Shown here one piece after another: positions 10,309-20,137 of a DNA stretch of 64,000 bases (its first letter is position 1; each line of letters starts with the position of its first letter). Origin of the DNA: Sweltsa coloradensis (taxonomy: Eukaryota > Arthropoda > Insecta > Plecoptera > Chloroperlidae); assembly GCA_024449915.1 (NCBI GenBank), contig JAMZAV010003082.1, positions 1 to 64,000 on the forward strand, read 5' to 3'. The position numbers and the translations under genes are program-made. The notes below the pieces were generated by a model that did no database searches, was not told the origin of the DNA, and was given only the letters and a program-made list of their open reading frames with translations.

Positions 10309-10433
10309 CTAATGCATACACTCCATACACGCACACCATTACTGCATATACTCAATACACGCACACCACTACTGCATATACTCCATATACGCACACCACT
10401 AATGCATACACTCTAAACACACACACCACTATT
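10309..10433 (+). repeat. 30-bp minisatellite, about four copies
   Basis: The unit resembles ctgcatatactccatacacg plus cacaccacta. Because 30 is divisible by three, frames on both strands stay open through it and give ten-residue repeats that are not evidence of a gene. It sits exactly where the Gypsy polyprotein is interrupted. Confidence 0.88.
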
Positions 10434-10995
10434 GTAAACACTGCGCGAAATAAGGACTTTAATACTGCATAGGTTTTTCTTGAGGCTGAGGCAATTCCTG
10501 GGATAAAGAAATGCCATTTCATAAATACATAGGATGTATCTCCAGCTGTAGCACAGCTATCTAAGCTGGCCAAAACAGGGAGTCCATGCACTTGAAGTTG
10601 TGGCCATTGAAGATCCTGTTGTTAAGATCGATGACTGGTATGAAGTCAACTACAACGGAAGGAAATTTCGAGGGGTTGTGACACGTCGATGGCGACGACT
10701 GCAGACATGCGTGCCCAGACTATCAGTCATGTTATACGTTATATACACCAAGAATTCTAAAAGAAATATGGACCTATCAACGGTGATTCCTACACTTTCT
10801 TCAAGACTAAAATAAATGAATACAATGACCAATTTGGCCCGTGTGCTTTGTTTGTATGATATAAGTCAGGAAGGAATTATGGTTGTAATTTGCACCCCTC
10901 TCATGAGAAGGGCAAACAAAATTATTTAACAAAGTGCAGAAATGGTTTTTATTACCTCTTCGGGCACAGTTGATTGAGAAGGACACAGAAAGTTT
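10434..10995 (+). other. Unassigned stretch, possible coding remnant
   Basis: Between the Gypsy pieces. A short open stretch at about 10590-10690 reads EDPVVKIDDWYEVNYNGRKF, which has the look of the C-terminal GDW/Y-x-G-x-V segment of some invertebrate transposon-encoded proteins. I cannot name the family, and frames break soon after. The rest shows nothing. Confidence 0.35.
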
Positions 10996-11316
10996 TTGCT
11001 GGTTACTCACTGTGAAAGTGGCGGAATACCTGTGGGAATGTATATAACCAAATTCAGAGGGCCATTGGTTGTGACGAAATGCTTGCCAGGGGACGTCTAC
11101 AGAGGTGCCAAGTTGCAACGGCAAGATGGAAGACGATTCTTCTCTACGACTATGCATGTCGCCGACATGAAAGGTTGGAGGTCAAATACGTGCAAAGAGG
11201 AAGGTGACTTGAGCGACGACGAGCCACCATCAAGCACAGAAGATGTCGAGGAAACTGTCATTTCAAAAAAGAGGCTTACAAAAAAGCCTGCCTATCTAAA
11301 GGACTATGTAAAATAA
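10996..11316 (+). pseudogene. Gypsy integrase C-terminal tail
   Basis: It reads KFRGPLVVTKCLPGDVYR, then STTMHVADMKGWR, an acidic patch and KKPAYLKDYVK before the stop. This is the chromodomain-like/GPY-F end and C-terminal tail of Gypsy polyproteins, in which F-x-GP-x-x-V, DVYR, the HV-x-x-(L/M)K block and P-x-YLKDYV recur. It probably belongs to the same element as 9682-10305, with reverse transcriptase, RNase H and the integrase core lost. The first 40 codons before the FRGP block are degraded. Confidence 0.8.
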
Positions 11317-11849
11317 AAAAATGTGCATGCAGAAATTGTTGACTGTACTATACATATTTATGTATTAACTTATTATGATGATTTTTAGTAATATTCAAGT
11401 TTGATTAATTCAAGAAATATTCAAAGTAGATTTAGGCTAGTGGTTATTAATTAATATTGATCGAGGACGATCATTGCGGCAGGATAGCCGAGTGTTAGGT
11501 ATTAGTTATTTTTGTGTTACCTAGTTAGTTATTTTTATAGGGTTGGTAAGACTGGAGAGAGGGAGGAGAAGGCGGGAAGGAGAGCGTGGCTAGTAGGAGT
11601 AGTATGATTTATTTATTTAGATTTCGCTAGTTCGTTACATGTTACAATCATAACAAACAATATAAAAAACAAATTCAAATAATATAACATAATATACAAT
11701 TGTTAGTTAGTTAGTTATTTGGGTCTAAGGGCACACAACACTAAGGTTATCAGTGCCCGATTCTCTTATATAATGGCATGTTATTTTTAAATCTATTGTA
11801 CAGCTGTGTTGATTTCAGGTATTTAAAGACTTTGGTTATGTTCTCAGTT
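11317..11849. other. Possible Gypsy LTR start; family C copy 2
   Basis: A purine-rich run and gccgag precede TGTTAGG at 11493, which would suit a polypurine tract and the TG start of a 3' LTR after the Gypsy tail; I could not find a matching 5' LTR. A family C stem-loop (ttagttagttagttattt, then gggcac...cagtgccc) lies at 11702-11760. No gene otherwise. Confidence 0.4.
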
Positions 11850-12645
11850 TCATCAGATAAAATTCTTTTAAACTAGGAAAACGCTAAAGTCCCCCGCGTT
11901 GATGGATGAGTTTTTAAAGTTTAAAGTTTGCTTGGGATATCTTTACTTTTGCAAGTGGCTGTTTGCTGCCTACGCATTGTAGGGAATTTTTGTCAATTTT
12001 CTTTGTTTCTTGCAATTGTATTATTTACGTAAAAAACTTATATAAAGCTTTATTTCTATGGATTCTGGCTAACTTTTCACTTTTCTTTCAAAGGTACTAC
12101 ATCACCATAACCTTAATACCCATGTATAATATAAACGTTGTTGCCCCAAACCCCGTTTTGGTCAGAATTTGGGCCCAAATGGCACCGAAATATCGCACAA
12201 AAATAAAAAAACTTATATTAAAAGCTTTTATTTCTATGGATCTGGCAAATTTTTTTCAATTTTTTTTTTTCAAAAGTACTACATCACCATAACCTTAATG
12301 TCCATGTATAATATGAACGTTGTAGCCCACCAGTTTGGTCATAATTGGGCCCCAAAAGTCACGAAAAAAATCGCACTAAAAAACCAAAAAAAATCGTAAA
12401 AGTACGATATTCATGAGAAATATTTTTTCGATTTTACCCAAAACAATACACCTCTAAGTTCAGAGATTTCGAAGGTCCTGTCAAATTTTCATCAAGATCG
12501 GATATGCCGTTTGCCTGGTAGAGAGTTAACAAACAGACAAAAAAACAAACAAAAAAACAAAAACAAAAAAAAACAAAAAAAAAAACACCCGAGCTAAATT
12601 TTTTGGGGGGTCGGTGAAATTGAAGTCTTCGCTTCGCTCATCCAA
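11850..12645 (+). repeat. Interspersed repeat family D, copy 2
   Basis: Opens with ttaaactaggaaaacgc as in copy 1. It contains two copies of a ~185-bp segment (starting near 12010 and 12190) with ggtactacatcaccataacc, then the aaatcgtaaaagtacgata core, an A/C-rich tract and cttcgcttcgctcatccaa. The 185-bp segment recurs in reverse at 52880-52975. The short open frames inside read low-complexity repeat. It directly abuts the end of the inverted retrotransposon. Confidence 0.65.
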
Positions 12646-12646
12646 T

Positions 12647-13385
12647 TAGGTTTTAGTTTAAAATCATTCCTCTCGTCCATGTGTTGAGGACATTCAACTA
12701 AATAGTGCTTAACAGTTAAAATCTCACCACACTGCTCACAGGGTGGTGGGTCTTCACCTTTTAAAAGGTATCCTTGAGTGAGATGTGTGTGTCCAATACG
12801 TAGACGGGTCAGAACAACCTCTTCGCGTCGAGAAGAGCGCCTTGAAGAGATCCAAGGTGTAACATCGCCTTTTATTTCGCGAAGCTTATTATTTTGCATG
12901 ATATGCCATTCTTCGTACCACTTTTCTTTAAGTTTAAGTTTAAATAATGCTTTAAGATCAGGCGTTACGACTTATTGGCAATCAATGTGTTCTTTGTTGC
13001 AAGCTACTTCGCCACTTTGGTCGGCGAGATCATTTCCTAAAATACCAGAATGGCCTGGCACCCAACAAAAAATATTGATTTTTGTTTTGCACCAAGTTTG
13101 GACAGTATAAGGTGTATTTTACAAACTAGTGGGTGTGTAGTGTAAATTTGGCAAATAGCTTCTAGGGAACTTAAAGAATCCGTGCACACTAAGAATTTGG
13201 AGTCCTTGTTATCAAGGGCAAACAGGAGGCTTTGTAGAATTGCAAACAGTTCTGCATTGTAGACGCTGTATATGGAGTGGAGTTTAAAACTGAAGTTGTT
13301 GCTCTCCGTTGTAAAGGCAGAGCCAACTGTATTGTTAGTTTTGGAACCGTCTGTAAAAATATTTTTGAAATCTTTGTAGTTGTAT
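12647..13385 (-). pseudogene. RNase H domain and Cys/His tail of the non-LTR element
   Basis: On the minus strand an RNase H fold is readable from about 13350: a TDGSKTNN start (catalytic D), YNAELFAILQSL (catalytic E), CTDSLSSLEAI (catalytic D) and WVPGHSGILGNDLAD (final H and D), so all the acidic residues are visible though spread over shifted frames. After a stop (about 12970) comes RLRIGHTHLTQGYLL and CEQCGEILTVKHYLVECP, a zinc-binding tail typical of I/Jockey-group polyproteins. RNase H removes the RNA strand after first-strand synthesis. At 13386 the frame is broken by the family A insertion. Confidence 0.8.
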
Positions 13386-13398
13386 CGGATTTCGTTGA
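13386..13398 (+). repeat. 13-bp target duplication of family A copy
   Basis: CGGATTTCGTTGA here and again at 13745-13757, flanking the insertion. Confidence 0.85.
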
Positions 13399-13744
13399 TA
13401 GGATAGGATAGGATATTGCTTTACGTCTCATATTTATGCAACTTGGCTAATCGAGACGAAGGGAGGGACGTAAGGGATGACGCGGGGGGACAAGGGGTGG
13501 ACAGGCTTGTGCTGGTCAGAACCAGCCACAAGCATATGGGGAGGGCAAGGGTTCCCCCACGTCGTGGTCGTCTCCGTCTGTGTCATTATCCGTCCGTGTT
13601 GTCTTTGTCGTCGCCGTCGGGGAGGTAGTCAAAGGGAAGGGGTTCCCCGACGACGACCCAGAGCTCGCCATTAGTTTCAGGGAGTGAAACTCCCCTATTC
13701 ACGGGCCAAACCGCGAGAAGGTGTCGAGTTGGAATTTGAAGGCC
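13399..13744 (-). mobile_element. Family A SINE-like element, full copy with TSD
   Basis: A 346-bp insertion between perfect 13-bp repeats. In plus sense it starts with a (ggata)n run, then tattgctttacgtctcatat and atgcaacttggctaatcgag, a GC-rich middle, and ends cgagttggaatttgaaggcc. The simple-sequence end is the likely 3' tail, so the element reads on the minus strand, with a tail of ATCCT or AATC units in other copies. It has no protein frame I can support and no clear pol III A/B boxes. The length, target duplication and variable simple tail point to a non-autonomous retroposon moved by a non-LTR machinery. Confidence 0.75.
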
Positions 13745-13757
13745 CGGATTTCGTTGA

Positions 13758-15181
13758 AAAGTGATTTAAAAATATTGTGTGTTTGATGTGGTTGCCTTTT
13801 TACATTTTGTCAGCTGTGTTATGCAACATGGTTTATTAAGTGTCCAAGGTGGGATTGCCCCATTGGATTTGTAGAAAACAAGGGGAAGTGTTATGTTTAA
13901 GGCTTGCAGTAATTCCAGGGAGCGGATGCCCACTAGTCTTGAGGCCTTCATGTGAACTTCATACCGATTTTGAAATGGAGGGTCAAAAACTGCTTTATAG
14001 GCTGGGTGTGTAGGGGAACCTTTTAATGAGGCAATATAATTAAGCACTAGGTACTTTCTTCTAGAGGACAAAGATGGTTCTGCAGACTCACATAGAAGAC
14101 TGGAATAGGGCTCGTACGAAAGCTCCTGTGGATAGTCTTATACCGGTGTGGTGAACTGTATCCAAAGTCTTAACATAAGAAGGCCTAGCTGAATCATAAA
14201 TAAAACTGGCAAAATCCAACTTGGAGCGGATGAGGGAGCGATATAGATGTAACAAGGTAGTACGATCAGCTCCCCAACTAGTATTGCTTATTACTCATAG
14301 AATATTTAAAGCTTTTAAACACTTGGTTCGTAGCTGCTGAATATGGGGCTTCCACGATAACTTTTTATCAAATAACATTCCCAAAATCGTGCAATTTCGG
14401 CAAATAGTGATTTGAGAATTTATATCCAGTTTCAGCTGACCATCTCTCAAGGCGCTTTATGTTTAGTTGTAGTTGACGTTCAATCGAACTCAAATACGAA
14501 GCTCGGAAGTAAATGGAAAAATCATCTACAAAAAGTGATGATTCGACTGGCTTTTTTATATGTGAGGTAATACTGTTGATAGATATAGCAAAACATACAA
14601 CACTTAAAACTGATCCTTGTGGAACTCCGTTCTCTTGATAAAAAGGTCTAGATAAAATATTTCCAATTTCAACTCTAAAAATTCTTTCAGATAAAAAGTT
14701 TGAAATAAAAATTGGCAGGTGCCCTTTAAAACCCCAGGTATGTGAAGTTTTTAAAATGCCATATCTCCATGCCCTATCATAAGCCTTTTCCAAATCAAGA
14801 AAATGGCCACTACGTGTTGTTTAGTTAAAAATGCATCTCGTATATACCCTTCCAACCTGACAAGGTGATCATGAACCGATCGTCCTTGTCGAAAGCCAGA
14901 TTGTTCTGGGACAAGCAGCTTGCGGCTCTCCAAAATCCACATTAATCTTTTATTGATCATACGTTCGAGAAGCTTACACAGGCAGCTCGTGAGTGAAATT
15001 GGTCGATAGTTTACAAGTTGGTCTTTGTCTTTTCCTGGTTTCAGTATAGGGATTGCTATGGCTTCCCTCCAGGAGTTAGGAAATGCTTCTTCTAGCCAGA
15101 TGCGGTTTAGGGTGTTGAGAATGAATTGTTGAGATTTGGGGGATAGGCGTTTGATCATCTCGTTGTGAACGTCATCAGGAC
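13758..15181 (-). pseudogene. Reverse transcriptase domain of the inverted element
   Basis: From the top: GPDDVHNEMIKRLSP, AFPNSWREAIAIPILKPGKD, YRPISLTSCLCKLLERMIN, SGFRQGRSVHDHLVRLE; then a frameshift near 14780 at the motif A region (EKAYDRAW), VPQGSVLSVVCF, and LFVDDFSIYFRA (motif C, DD present). Another shift near 14400 leads into the thumb and then SPTHPAYKAVFDPPFQNRYE near 13960. Motif A's Asp has been altered in the frame shift zone. Its first codons join exactly to the endonuclease-linker part once the CACTG insertion at 15185-16231 is removed. Non-functional. Confidence 0.87.
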
Positions 15182-15184
15182 CTG
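15182..15184 (+). repeat. 3-bp target duplication (CTG)
   Basis: CTG before the left inverted repeat and again at 16232-16234 after the right one. Removing one copy and the insert restores the retrotransposon reading frame across the junction. Confidence 0.7.
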
Positions 15185-16231
15185 CACTGCAATCATGTAA
15201 CTCGCTTTCGATAATTTTGGGTCGAGAACGCGAGCGTTGTCGATCAAAATCGTTCGGAGCGATCATGTAACTTGTTAACGATTGAAATGGTCGTCCGCGT
15301 TCTCACTCGCCTCGGACCTAGGTGAGAACGCGAACGATGTGAAAAATAGCTGTAAAAAGCCCTCACAGGAATCTTTTAGCACACGTTTCCATGCAAATAT
15401 GCATACAATATTTATTTAATTTGTTTTTATAAATGAATTCCGTTTTTAAATGATAATATGCTATTGACTCATATTTGGAAAGATTAAAACATGAGAAGTG
15501 CATTTACATGGTTCAAATTGAATTGTTTAATGTTTTCAAGGGAAGTCAGAGCTAGCAAATAGTGTTGTTTAGAATAAAATTATTGTATTTTGTGTAAAAA
15601 AAAAAAAACTCCATTTAAACTGGAACTCGCTCTGAATTATTTAAATTAAAGTAACATTCAAAATGCAAATTGCGTGCCTTTCAAAACGTATTATTAGCGT
15701 GAAACATAAACAAATTTCCAAGATAAAATAAAATCACCTCATTTTTATTTCCTATTTAACACCCCTCAAAAATAATATGTAGGTGTGAAAATATAAAAAA
15801 GTTGGAACTAACGGGGATCGAACCCCAACCCTCCGTGCAGAAGGCTAAAATGCTTACCACTAGGCCACGCGGGCCGGGTGGGTCTCGCCCCGCTAGCTGC
15901 CTACTTATACACAGTTAGCTGAAGTATATAAACACATTTTATCATATGTTTTGATCGTCAATATGGATGCGTGCTACAATAAAATAATTATTAAAACAGT
16001 CTTGGACCCGGCTTTTGTGTAAGAATTGTTATTTCGTGGACATTTACTTCTTGTAACGGGGCTCGCCACGGCCGAGTGTGTGGTGCGCTGCGAAAGTCTA
16101 ACGATACTAGTGAACGATCGAGACCTCGAACGATCGTTAGTACATGATCACCCGTAAAGCTTTCGATCGTTCGGGCGAACGATCGTTCAGGCTAACGATC
16201 GATATCTAGGCAAAGTTACATGATTGCAGTG
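15185..16231 (+). mobile_element. CACTG-ended DNA transposon, non-autonomous
   Basis: Starts CACTGCAATCATGTAACT and ends with its exact reverse complement AGTTACATGATTGCAGTG, 18-bp perfect inverted repeats. The 3-bp CTG duplication and CACTG termini match CMC/EnSpm (CACTA) superfamily rules. Subterminal parts are rich in cgatcgttc-type palindromes (15240-15335 and 16090-16200), probable transposase-binding sites. No transposase frame is present. It contains a tRNA-like segment at 15803-15880. Confidence 0.85.
15803..15880 (-). pseudogene. tRNA-like sequence (A and B boxes)
   Basis: The minus strand reads tggcctagtggtaagc (A box, D-arm) and later ggggttcgatcccc (B box, T-arm with a loop one base short). 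The acceptor ends do not pair and the anticodon stem is poor, so it is not a working tRNA; a tRNA-derived SINE head or tRNA pseudogene fits. It lies inside the CACTG element. Confidence 0.55.
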
Positions 16232-16234
16232 CTG

Positions 16235-17157
16235 GGGCAGAGTTCTTTAGGCCAGTTACTGCGGTTATGAATTCCCATTGGGTAAAGGGCTGGTTGTATG
16301 TTTCGTTGTTTGGCAAATTGAAATGTGATGGGTATGATTCTTCACAGGCGTTGTTCCTTAGGAATTGTGGGGAGAAGTGCTTGGAGCTGGAGACGTTAGC
16401 ATAGTGTTTGCCAAAGGAATCGGCAAAGTCTAATTGAAATATTTTTAAAACATTATCATCAAGAATGCCGGAGGGACTAAAAAATGTATTCCTACCAGAT
16501 ATCTTTTTGATTTTGGCCCAAACTTTTGTCATGGGAGTTCGACACGTAATGGACGAGACGTATTCTTCCCAAGAACGTTTCCGAGATACACGGATTATAG
16601 ATCTTGCTTTGGCCCTAAGTTTTCTAAAAGACTCCAGATTGACTTGTGTTGGAAATTTATTAAAAACATTCAGAGCTTTACGCCGTCTTCTTATGGCTTC
16701 CTTGCACTCGGAGTTCCACCAAGGAACTGGTAAGAGTCTAGGGTGTATGGATGTTTGCGGGATTGTGGATTTGGCAGCGGAGATAATTGTATTAGTAATA
16801 TAATTTACTTCGTCTTGAATGTCATCATATTTGTTTTTACTAAACACGGCTAGTTTCTCAAATGCTGGCCAGTCAGCCCTCTTGATGTCCCACTTAGGTG
16901 ACCTTTGTCTTGGTTCTCCCTGGTGGGTGATCCTAACCAGGATAGGGAAGTGGTCGCTTCCACTTAAATCTGGCAGGACACCCCACTCAATATCAAGTAA
17001 GAGGGAAGGAGAGCATATAGTAAGGTCTATAGCTGAGTAGGAACCGTTGGCAGTGCTAAAATGTGTTGGGTCCTTGTTGTTAAGAAGGATTAGCATTGAA
17101 ATCTCCGAGTAAAATGAATGGGCGTGGTAATTGTTGTAAAAGGTTATTGACTAGTTT
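16235..17157 (-). pseudogene. Endonuclease C-terminus and linker of the inverted element
   Basis: Reads from PFILLGDFNA (the D and N of the apurinic-type endonuclease, about 17120), then, after a gap, STANGSYSAIDLTI, SGSDHFPILVRI (the catalytic SDH block, about 16960), WWNSECKEAIRRRRKA and the basic linker, ending at NSAP where the CACTG element enters. The endonuclease nicks target DNA to prime reverse transcription; its N-terminal two thirds are missing and a small internal deletion lies between GDFNA and LLNNKD. The long open frame 16206-17096 includes a few codons from the insertion. Confidence 0.85.
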
Positions 17158-17362
17158 AATTTAGTTTAGTTCTTGTTAGTGCTAGATATAGCTTTTGTTG
17201 TAGTTCCACTTAGTAATCTCATTATACTATTTTAAGTTTTCATTAGCATTGTAAAGTTGTATCTTCTGTCTCCAAATTGTAAACTTGTAACCAAAAATGT
17301 TTGGTCAAGCAGAAGAAAAGGGCTCATGGCCTTAAGCTTCGCCGAACTAAAAATAAAGACTC

Positions 17363-17402
<40 letters not shown>

Positions 17403-17403
17403 G
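17158..17403 (+). repeat. Non-LTR 3' UTR with (ATT)n tail
   Basis: Plus-strand sequence with tcaagcagaagaaaagggct, ccttaagcttcgcc and aataaagactc, followed by an ATT microsatellite (about 17367-17402). This layout is common at the 3' ends of I/Jockey-type elements. It meets the cut 5' end of the minus-strand element at 17157, as expected if the two are halves of one twin-primed copy. Confidence 0.6.
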
Positions 17404-17856
17404 ACGGTCTATTGATTGTGAAAACCAATTTGCAAATCAATGAGTCGATAATAAATTATGTTTTCCACGAGCCAGCTCGTTATACAGAGGAAGACCCTGA
17501 AAATAATGAGATATCTATGCTCGATATTAAAGAAAATATAGAAAACAAGGATGTTACCGATGTTTTAAATAAAAACCAAACTGACTAACTAAACAATGTC
17601 AGGAGAATGAGTAATGCTGTAGCAGAGGGGTAGTTTGAAACAGTTAAAACTCAGTTAATATATATATACGTAACATGAAACCGGGTTGATTTCTTGAAAC
17701 GCGTAGGTCTGATCTCAGCGTAACATTCGGAAGTGATTCAGAAACCACGATGTGCACAGAGGACCGTTCTCGGGAACACTTCTCTAAAACCCATAACGGC
17801 GGAGGAGGAAACCCAAAAAGGTAGGAAAAAGGGGGGACGCATTAAAAGAGTTACTT
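17404..17856. other. No gene seen
   Basis: A 95-codon frame overlapping the ATT tract (17301-17588) is partly microsatellite and shows no motif. A ta-rich run lies at 17656-17672. Confidence 0.5.
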
Positions 17857-18475
17857 GCAACACTTACACAAAGAACTCAATAAAAAAACAACCTCAGGTA
17901 CAGAAACCGGACACCCTGGTTGTGTGTTGGGGATCACACTGAACATAACAAAACACTTTCCGAACATCAACCCCTCAGGCTGCACGGACAGAACAGACGG
18001 AGCACAATACTGAGATAACGAATGCTTCTCTGACATGGGCAGAATTAAGAGCAGACTAAACCTTCAGTCTGGACAGAACAGACAAAGTCCAGAGTTAACA
18101 CACATTAAACAAAACGTTGCTAGAACTAACAGCCAAGACAACCTTAAAAAACCAATCCACCTGTGTCACTGTCCCCAGAACGATGCGCGGTGACAAAACA
18201 CGTCCACCTACGACAAGAATAACAGACTGACTGCGAGACGAGGCAGCTCAAGCCTCCAGCGCTGTGGTAAAGGTGGCGTTCGAAAGGTGCGGGGCGGCGA
18301 GGTCATATCGATGCTGCAAGTAAAGTGCATGGAGGTTTTTCAAAATATCAATGTGACAGTAGCTCATGAACTCTTGAGCGGTGTAATTAATTAATGGTGG
18401 ATGATTTTTACGTGTGTAGCGAGGTTTATCGTGACAATACTAAAACGTCGAAGACACGATACACGAACTAGGGGA
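17857..18475 (+). repeat. Repeat family B, copy 1
   Basis: Shares long blocks with 30160-30740 and 49525-50215: acagaaaccggacaccctgg, ctttccgaacatcaa, gacagaacagac, aggtgcggggcggcgaggtc, atatcgatgct, aagtgcat, gttgatgacaatagcacatg-like and gaggtttatcgtgac. No protein motif is visible. Immediately followed by a family A copy. Confidence 0.7.
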
Positions 18476-18514
18476 TGCTATCACGTGATATACTAATATC
18501 AAATGACACTTTTA

Positions 18515-18516
<2 letters not shown>

Positions 18517-18558
<42 letters not shown>

Positions 18559-18690
18559 TTGCTTAACGTCTCATATTTATGCAACTTGGCTAATCGAGAC
18601 AAAGCACGGGATGTAAGGGATGACGCGGTGGGACAAGGGGTGGGTGAACAGGCCTGTGCTGGTCAGAACCAGCCACAAGAATGAAAAGGG
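18517..18690 (-). repeat. Family A copy with (AATC)n tail
   Basis: Plus sense: a (gatt)n run of about nine units, then ggatattgcttaacgtctca and tatttatgcaacttggctaa, stopping in ggtcagaaccagccacaag. Truncated at its presumed 5' end. The element sense is minus. Confidence 0.8.
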
Positions 18691-18892
18691 TTTTGAAAGC
18701 TTACGTTTAAGCTTGAGTGTTCGCTATTTGAGCAAAACAGAGTCTAATTTGAACTCAAGTTTGACAGACAAGTGAGCGAATCAAGCCCATCATCATCAAA
18801 TATAATCACAGGATTGAAAACTACGTTGCAAGATTAAACACGAGAGATTGGTGACATGAAGAAAGAATAGGGTAGTAGTAGGAGAGGTTTTA

Positions 18893-19115
18893 GGGTCGGG
18901 GACTTTCCCCTTCCCTTTGACTACCTCCCCGACGGCGACGACAATGACAACACGGACTGACAATGACACAGACGGAGACGACCACGACGTGGCCCCATAT
19001 GCTTGTGGCTGGTTCTGACCAGCACAGGCCTGTCCACCCCTTGTCCCCCCGCGTCATCCCTTACGTCCCTCCCTTCGTCTCGATTAGCCAAGTTGCATAA
19101 ATATGAGACGTTAAG
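18893..19115 (+). repeat. Family A copy, opposite orientation
   Basis: Contains the reverse complement of the preceding copy (ccaagttgcataaatatgag, acgttaag), extended with ctttgactacctccccgac. With 18517-18690 it forms an inverted pair about 200 bp apart. It lacks both the first ~100 bp and the simple tail. Confidence 0.8.
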
Positions 19116-20137
19116 AGTGCTGTTTTAACCCGTGGGAATTTACGTAGAGAGAGAGAGAGCATGCTTTACCGGACTCAAAAGGCAGGACTAGCGATATTCC
19201 AATCATGATTTTTGAGCCAATAACAGCGCGGGCGAGCTATATGATTCACAGTCACCCGAGATACGTGTTACGCTGTGCACTCGCTGACTGACTGAGAGGG
19301 TCCCACTGCGCATAGACCCCGCACGAAGTTACATGAGTGAATAATTGTAGCTTGTTAGTTGTTTCAAACACAATCACCAAATCTTTGCAATCACTTCGCG
19401 ATTGTCTACGGTATTTTATTATACTGCACGTCTTTAATCTCTCATTCCCAATAGAATATGATTATTTTATTACACATATTATTAGGACACTATTAATCGT
19501 TATACTGGAAATACGAGTAGGCAATTAATAAAACAACGAATAAAAACTAAAAAAATGTAACCTGGTACTGCGTTTGTCTTGAGCGACTTATTGTTGAATT
19601 ACGAATGAAGGAAACGTGGAGACACAAGTGGAATGGTGGCATCCATGTCAAGGTGAAGATAAGCAGTGCTAGGAACTATCAAATTCAATTCATTTTGCAA
19701 TCATAAGATGTCTTGTTTCTCGCTTCTTACATCGCGGTTAATAATCAATCGTACTCAGCCTACAGAATTAGTTAACTTCGTTTAAATGACCAAGACAAGA
19801 GGACGTATAATCAAAGATTAGTAAAAATTAAATCGAATACTAAATAAATTTGATTCTCAACAATAAGCGTTCTGGTTGTTTGTATGGTGTAGGAGGGGGA
19901 TAGTGCTGCGTGGCTGTTTACAATAAACAGATCCTCACATACATTGCAGATAGAATTTTGTGCTGTGTGAATTTTGTGTCGTATTTGATGGATTGAGAGT
20001 TTTCCCTTACATCTTCTTCCCATAGTATCCAAATACGCATTTACAGGAGTAAAAATTACACACACACGTAATTTTTTTTTTCACCCCGCCGTAAACTTTC
20101 TCACATTTTCACTAGCAATACTCGCACTTCTACAATT
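19116..20137. other. No gene seen
   Basis: Holds a short GA tract (19147-19160), a ccaat motif (19216) and a GC-richer patch (19220-19330) that could be regulatory but shows nothing decisive. Open frames at 19337-19528 and 19811-20065 are not recognised. Confidence 0.45.

Larger units (their letters stand above)
12647..17157 (-). mobile_element. I/Nimb-like non-LTR retrotransposon, inverted segment
   Basis: Reading down the minus strand: endonuclease end (17150-16900), linker, reverse transcriptase (to about 13766), RNase H (about 13400-13000) and a cysteine/histidine tail (to 12647). Two later insertions interrupt it: a CACTG-ended element at 15185-16231 and a family A copy at 13399-13744. 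It stops just short of its own stop codon at 12647. A plus-strand 3' UTR-like tail begins where its 5' end is cut at 17157, suggesting a twin-priming inversion. Several frameshifts show age. Confidence 0.85.

Noticed and set aside
10168..10416. Ten-residue HTLHTRTPL-type peptide repeats
   Set aside because: Produced by a 30-bp minisatellite; open on both strands because 30 is a multiple of three.
11493..11850. Full Gypsy LTR
   Set aside because: Only a plausible start (TGTTAG after a purine run) is seen; no second copy lies upstream of 9682, so no LTR was called.
16465..17040. Plus-strand frames opposite the endonuclease/linker
   Set aside because: Shadow frames of the minus-strand retrotransposon.
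19200..19330. Promoter with CCAAT and TATA-like motifs
   Set aside because: Motifs are short and common; no downstream gene or splice pattern supports transcription.
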